Below are positions 61,580-64,000 of a stretch of DNA of 64,000 bases, in pieces. Where the stretch lies: assembly GCA_022829145.1 (NCBI GenBank), contig CM040745.1, positions 25,202,906-25,266,905 of the forward strand, given 5' to 3'. Each line of letters opens with the position of its first letter. Positions within the stretch are counted from its first letter, which is position 1. The notes below the pieces were generated by a model. The model did not search any database. It was not told the origin of the DNA and saw only the letters and a program-made list of their open reading frames with translations. The DNA comes from Albula goreensis (Eukaryota > Chordata > Actinopteri > Albuliformes > Albulidae). Made by a program: the position numbers and the translations under genes.

Positions 61580-64000
61580 GTAGATATTTACAAATGATAT
61601 GGGTTGTTTCTTTGCATGCTGTACTGTTGGCTTGACTGGTATTTGGTTACGGATAAGGGCGTTGGTTTATGCCATACTGCACAGGTGTCTTTGGGCACAT
61701 GCCAGTGAAGAGCTGTGGCAGAGTGCTGTGTCTGTGTGCCAAGTGCAACTGTCTGTGTGGTGCTGGAACATGTCCAAACATAAGCCTTTTTTTTCTTTTT
61801 AATGTTGACCTGTTATACCATATATGCAGTAGTTTTAGGTTAATGCGTCCTCATATATTATCCAAATATGGCCAACAAATATGGCCTTTTTATCTGCAAT
61901 GCAAAATATGTGCATATTTATGATTATAACAGTAACTAAGTTAGACAAAATGTCATTTTTCTGAGTTTTCAGGCTATTATTTCCATAGGTCATTTAAGTT
62001 ACATTTCTATTGTTTCAGCTTTTTTTTGAGGTGACTAAGAGTGTGTGGACAGGGAAACGGCTTGTGACTGCTGAGGCTGAGGACTGTGTTGTCTTAACTT
62101 TAGGGCTTGACCTGGTGTGGGCTTGCATTGATGAGATATATCCTTAGCTTTGGTGGGTTAGCACAAAGACCTTCGGTTCATGCAGAATGCCACCCTCTCA
62201 CCCGTAGTGGGAGGAAGTTCAGCCAGGTCATGAACGAGTGACATGCTTAAATAACTGCAAGTAATTTGATTATTTCCTCTATCCAGCTTAGCAGGGAGCC
62301 ACCATTTTACTTCCAGCCAGACAAAGCAAGCCAAACATTCAGAGAGAACCAGTCTGCATTATTTTTACTCTGTCCATTTTTCGACTGTGCCAAATGCATG
62401 ATTAAGAAACACCCTGAAGGATGGGTGCTGAAGTAAAAGTAGAAGCCTTATCCTCACTAGCCCCTTTTCTTTGTGGTTCATGTTATATTCCCAGTTCATC
62501 TCTTTCTGTATTTTCCACTTAAAACATGTTTAACCCAACCATACAATTTAGAGGTTTCCTCTAGATTTTCAAAAACCATGTGCAGTTGCTTGTTAGGCTA
62601 GTGGGACCTGGACACATGATCAGCTATTTTAGTTATTGAGCAGTCAAGCCATGTTTAACATTTTATTAGCTGAAATGAAAGCTGAGACTTTTTTACATTT
62701 CGCCAAATTAAGTTCCTGTCCTCCCTTCAGCTATGTAACATGATTGTAGCTGTCATGATGAGTCAGCCACTGAGACTGACGTGGAACCAGCAGTACTTCT
62801 CCTCATGTATCTTATCTCTTCCTAAGTTCTGTACAGCTAATGTTGTAACATACGCAAACCGACATTTGTGTACAAAGTTCTCTAAACTGGATAAATACTG
62901 CATGTTTTTCTTTGAATAACTTTCGTTTACTTTAAGGTTTAGTAATGCTAGCTAGCTACTTTTCTGGCTTTCCAATTCAAGAACGCAGCTCGTGAGCTTG
63001 TTAATGTGTTAAAATTCAGTCAGTCCATTTTGCTCATGTGGATATGTTCATATGTGTGCATAATATGATAATGTAGTCTCTCTATAACCATAATCATGGA
63101 TCCAGAACATTACAGGACATCTTGCTAGGTCTTAAGTAGAGACATTATAGGAACCTGTGTACTAAAATTTTGACACCTGATACCATTCACACAGAACCAA
63201 ATAACTGGAAAAAAAAGTAAGGCAGAAAGGGTGGCTGTGGGAAAGTGGCCATTGATTCTTGGGGCATGAGAGGGGAATGGCATAGTGAGATGATAGATGT
63301 GGCAGTGAGTTTGTAATGTAATGTGAATATGGGGGAGTGTGGTAGTGTCTGGATGTTTGGGGCATATACACAGACTAGTTGTCAGTGGATTGTAAGTCAT
63401 GGGTATCACTGAGAATAAAGCAAAACAACAATCTGGGCACTACTCTTGTCAAGCCATTTCGGACAGCTTCTTAGGAGAAGGCGCTATGTTTGTATTCCCG
63501 AATAACTGTCATGAGGCACGAAACAGACTGATGAATCAATCAGTATGAGAAATCAGAAAGATCAGGTTGTGTATATTTAATCATCAAGTAAAAAACGTAT
63601 GTGTGTTTATACGAGAGTGTGAGTATGAGATGGTGTCCATTGGCTGACTGGTATTTGGCTGGTCAGTTATTAAGAAGGCCAAAGTCTTATTTAGATATTA
63701 TCCATAAATTGTAATGCATAACCTGTAACATTTCAGATAGATAGTGTGCTGTCAGAAATGTCTGATTCTTAAGGTTGGAAAGATGTACTCCATTCAGCAA
63801 TAACCACCAGAGTTTCATCACTCTTAATGTCATTTCACTGTAACAGTTGGAGTGGAGTGGTCCATTCACTTCATTTCAGCTAATGGGTAAACTGAGCTGT
63901 CTAATAAGGCAGAAATGTAGAGATCCAGGTCAGCACCTCTCACTGGGAATACCACTATAACATTAGCTTTCCATCCATGGAAAAAGGTCAATACTCTGTT
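61580..64000 (+). other. mycbp2: mycbp2 intron 11, left part
   Basis: No exon, RNA gene or repeat that I can name up to the right edge. The next expected protein segment of the family was looked for and not found. Confidence 0.7.

Noticed and set aside
62020..62080. Possible next mycbp2 exon after TTTCAG at about 62018
   Set aside because: The frame after the AG stops quickly and does not resemble the YYTGKYQSLG-type segment expected next in the family.

Overview
The window is vertebrate nuclear DNA, almost certainly from a ray-finned fish. It holds spliced genes with GT-AG introns, a Tc1/mariner element of the kind common in fishes, tRNA-derived SINEs, fish-type interspersed repeats and long CA and CT microsatellites. 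There are no operons, CRISPR arrays or prokaryotic features. Nearly all open frames over 60 codons are chance frames; real coding sequence had to be assembled exon by exon from splice signals, reading phase and recognised protein families.

Three genes are present, in the order known from human 13q22 (MYCBP2, SCEL, SLAIN1). (1) slain1, minus strand, positions 1202-5652, 5' end only: exons 1 and 2 of a microtubule plus-end protein; the rest lies left of the window. (2) scel (sciellin), minus strand, complete coding region from ATG at 17251 to stop at 7013. I could join 21 coding exons in one unbroken phase to a 469-residue protein with a complete C-terminal LIM domain, preceded by a non-coding first exon near 19263-19315. 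(3) mycbp2 (PAM/highwire/RPM-1 family E3 ubiquitin ligase), plus strand, from ATG at 29358: 11 exons encode the first 538 residues of a protein of about 4,700, and the gene continues past the right edge.

Layout: 1-690 is a degenerate Tc1-like transposase inside slain1 intron 2; 1202-5652 is slain1; about 6600-19315 is scel; about 19400-28890 is a gene-free divergent intergenic region between the scel and mycbp2 promoters; 28890-64000 is mycbp2. The two first introns of mycbp2 (about 10 kb each) hold SINEs, a second Tc1 relic, a non-autonomous inverted-repeat element and several hairpins.

The genes are physically linked but not functionally coupled in any way the sequence shows. I found no convincing new multi-gene system. 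The most interesting points are the cassette architecture of scel (17 consecutive coding exons with the same phase at both ends, including a duplicated exon pair), a 90-base stop-free in-frame intron in mycbp2, a very poor splice donor in mycbp2 followed at once by a stop codon, tandem competing donors at slain1 exon 1, and an unexplained protein-coding-like island preceded by a good splice acceptor in mycbp2 intron 1.
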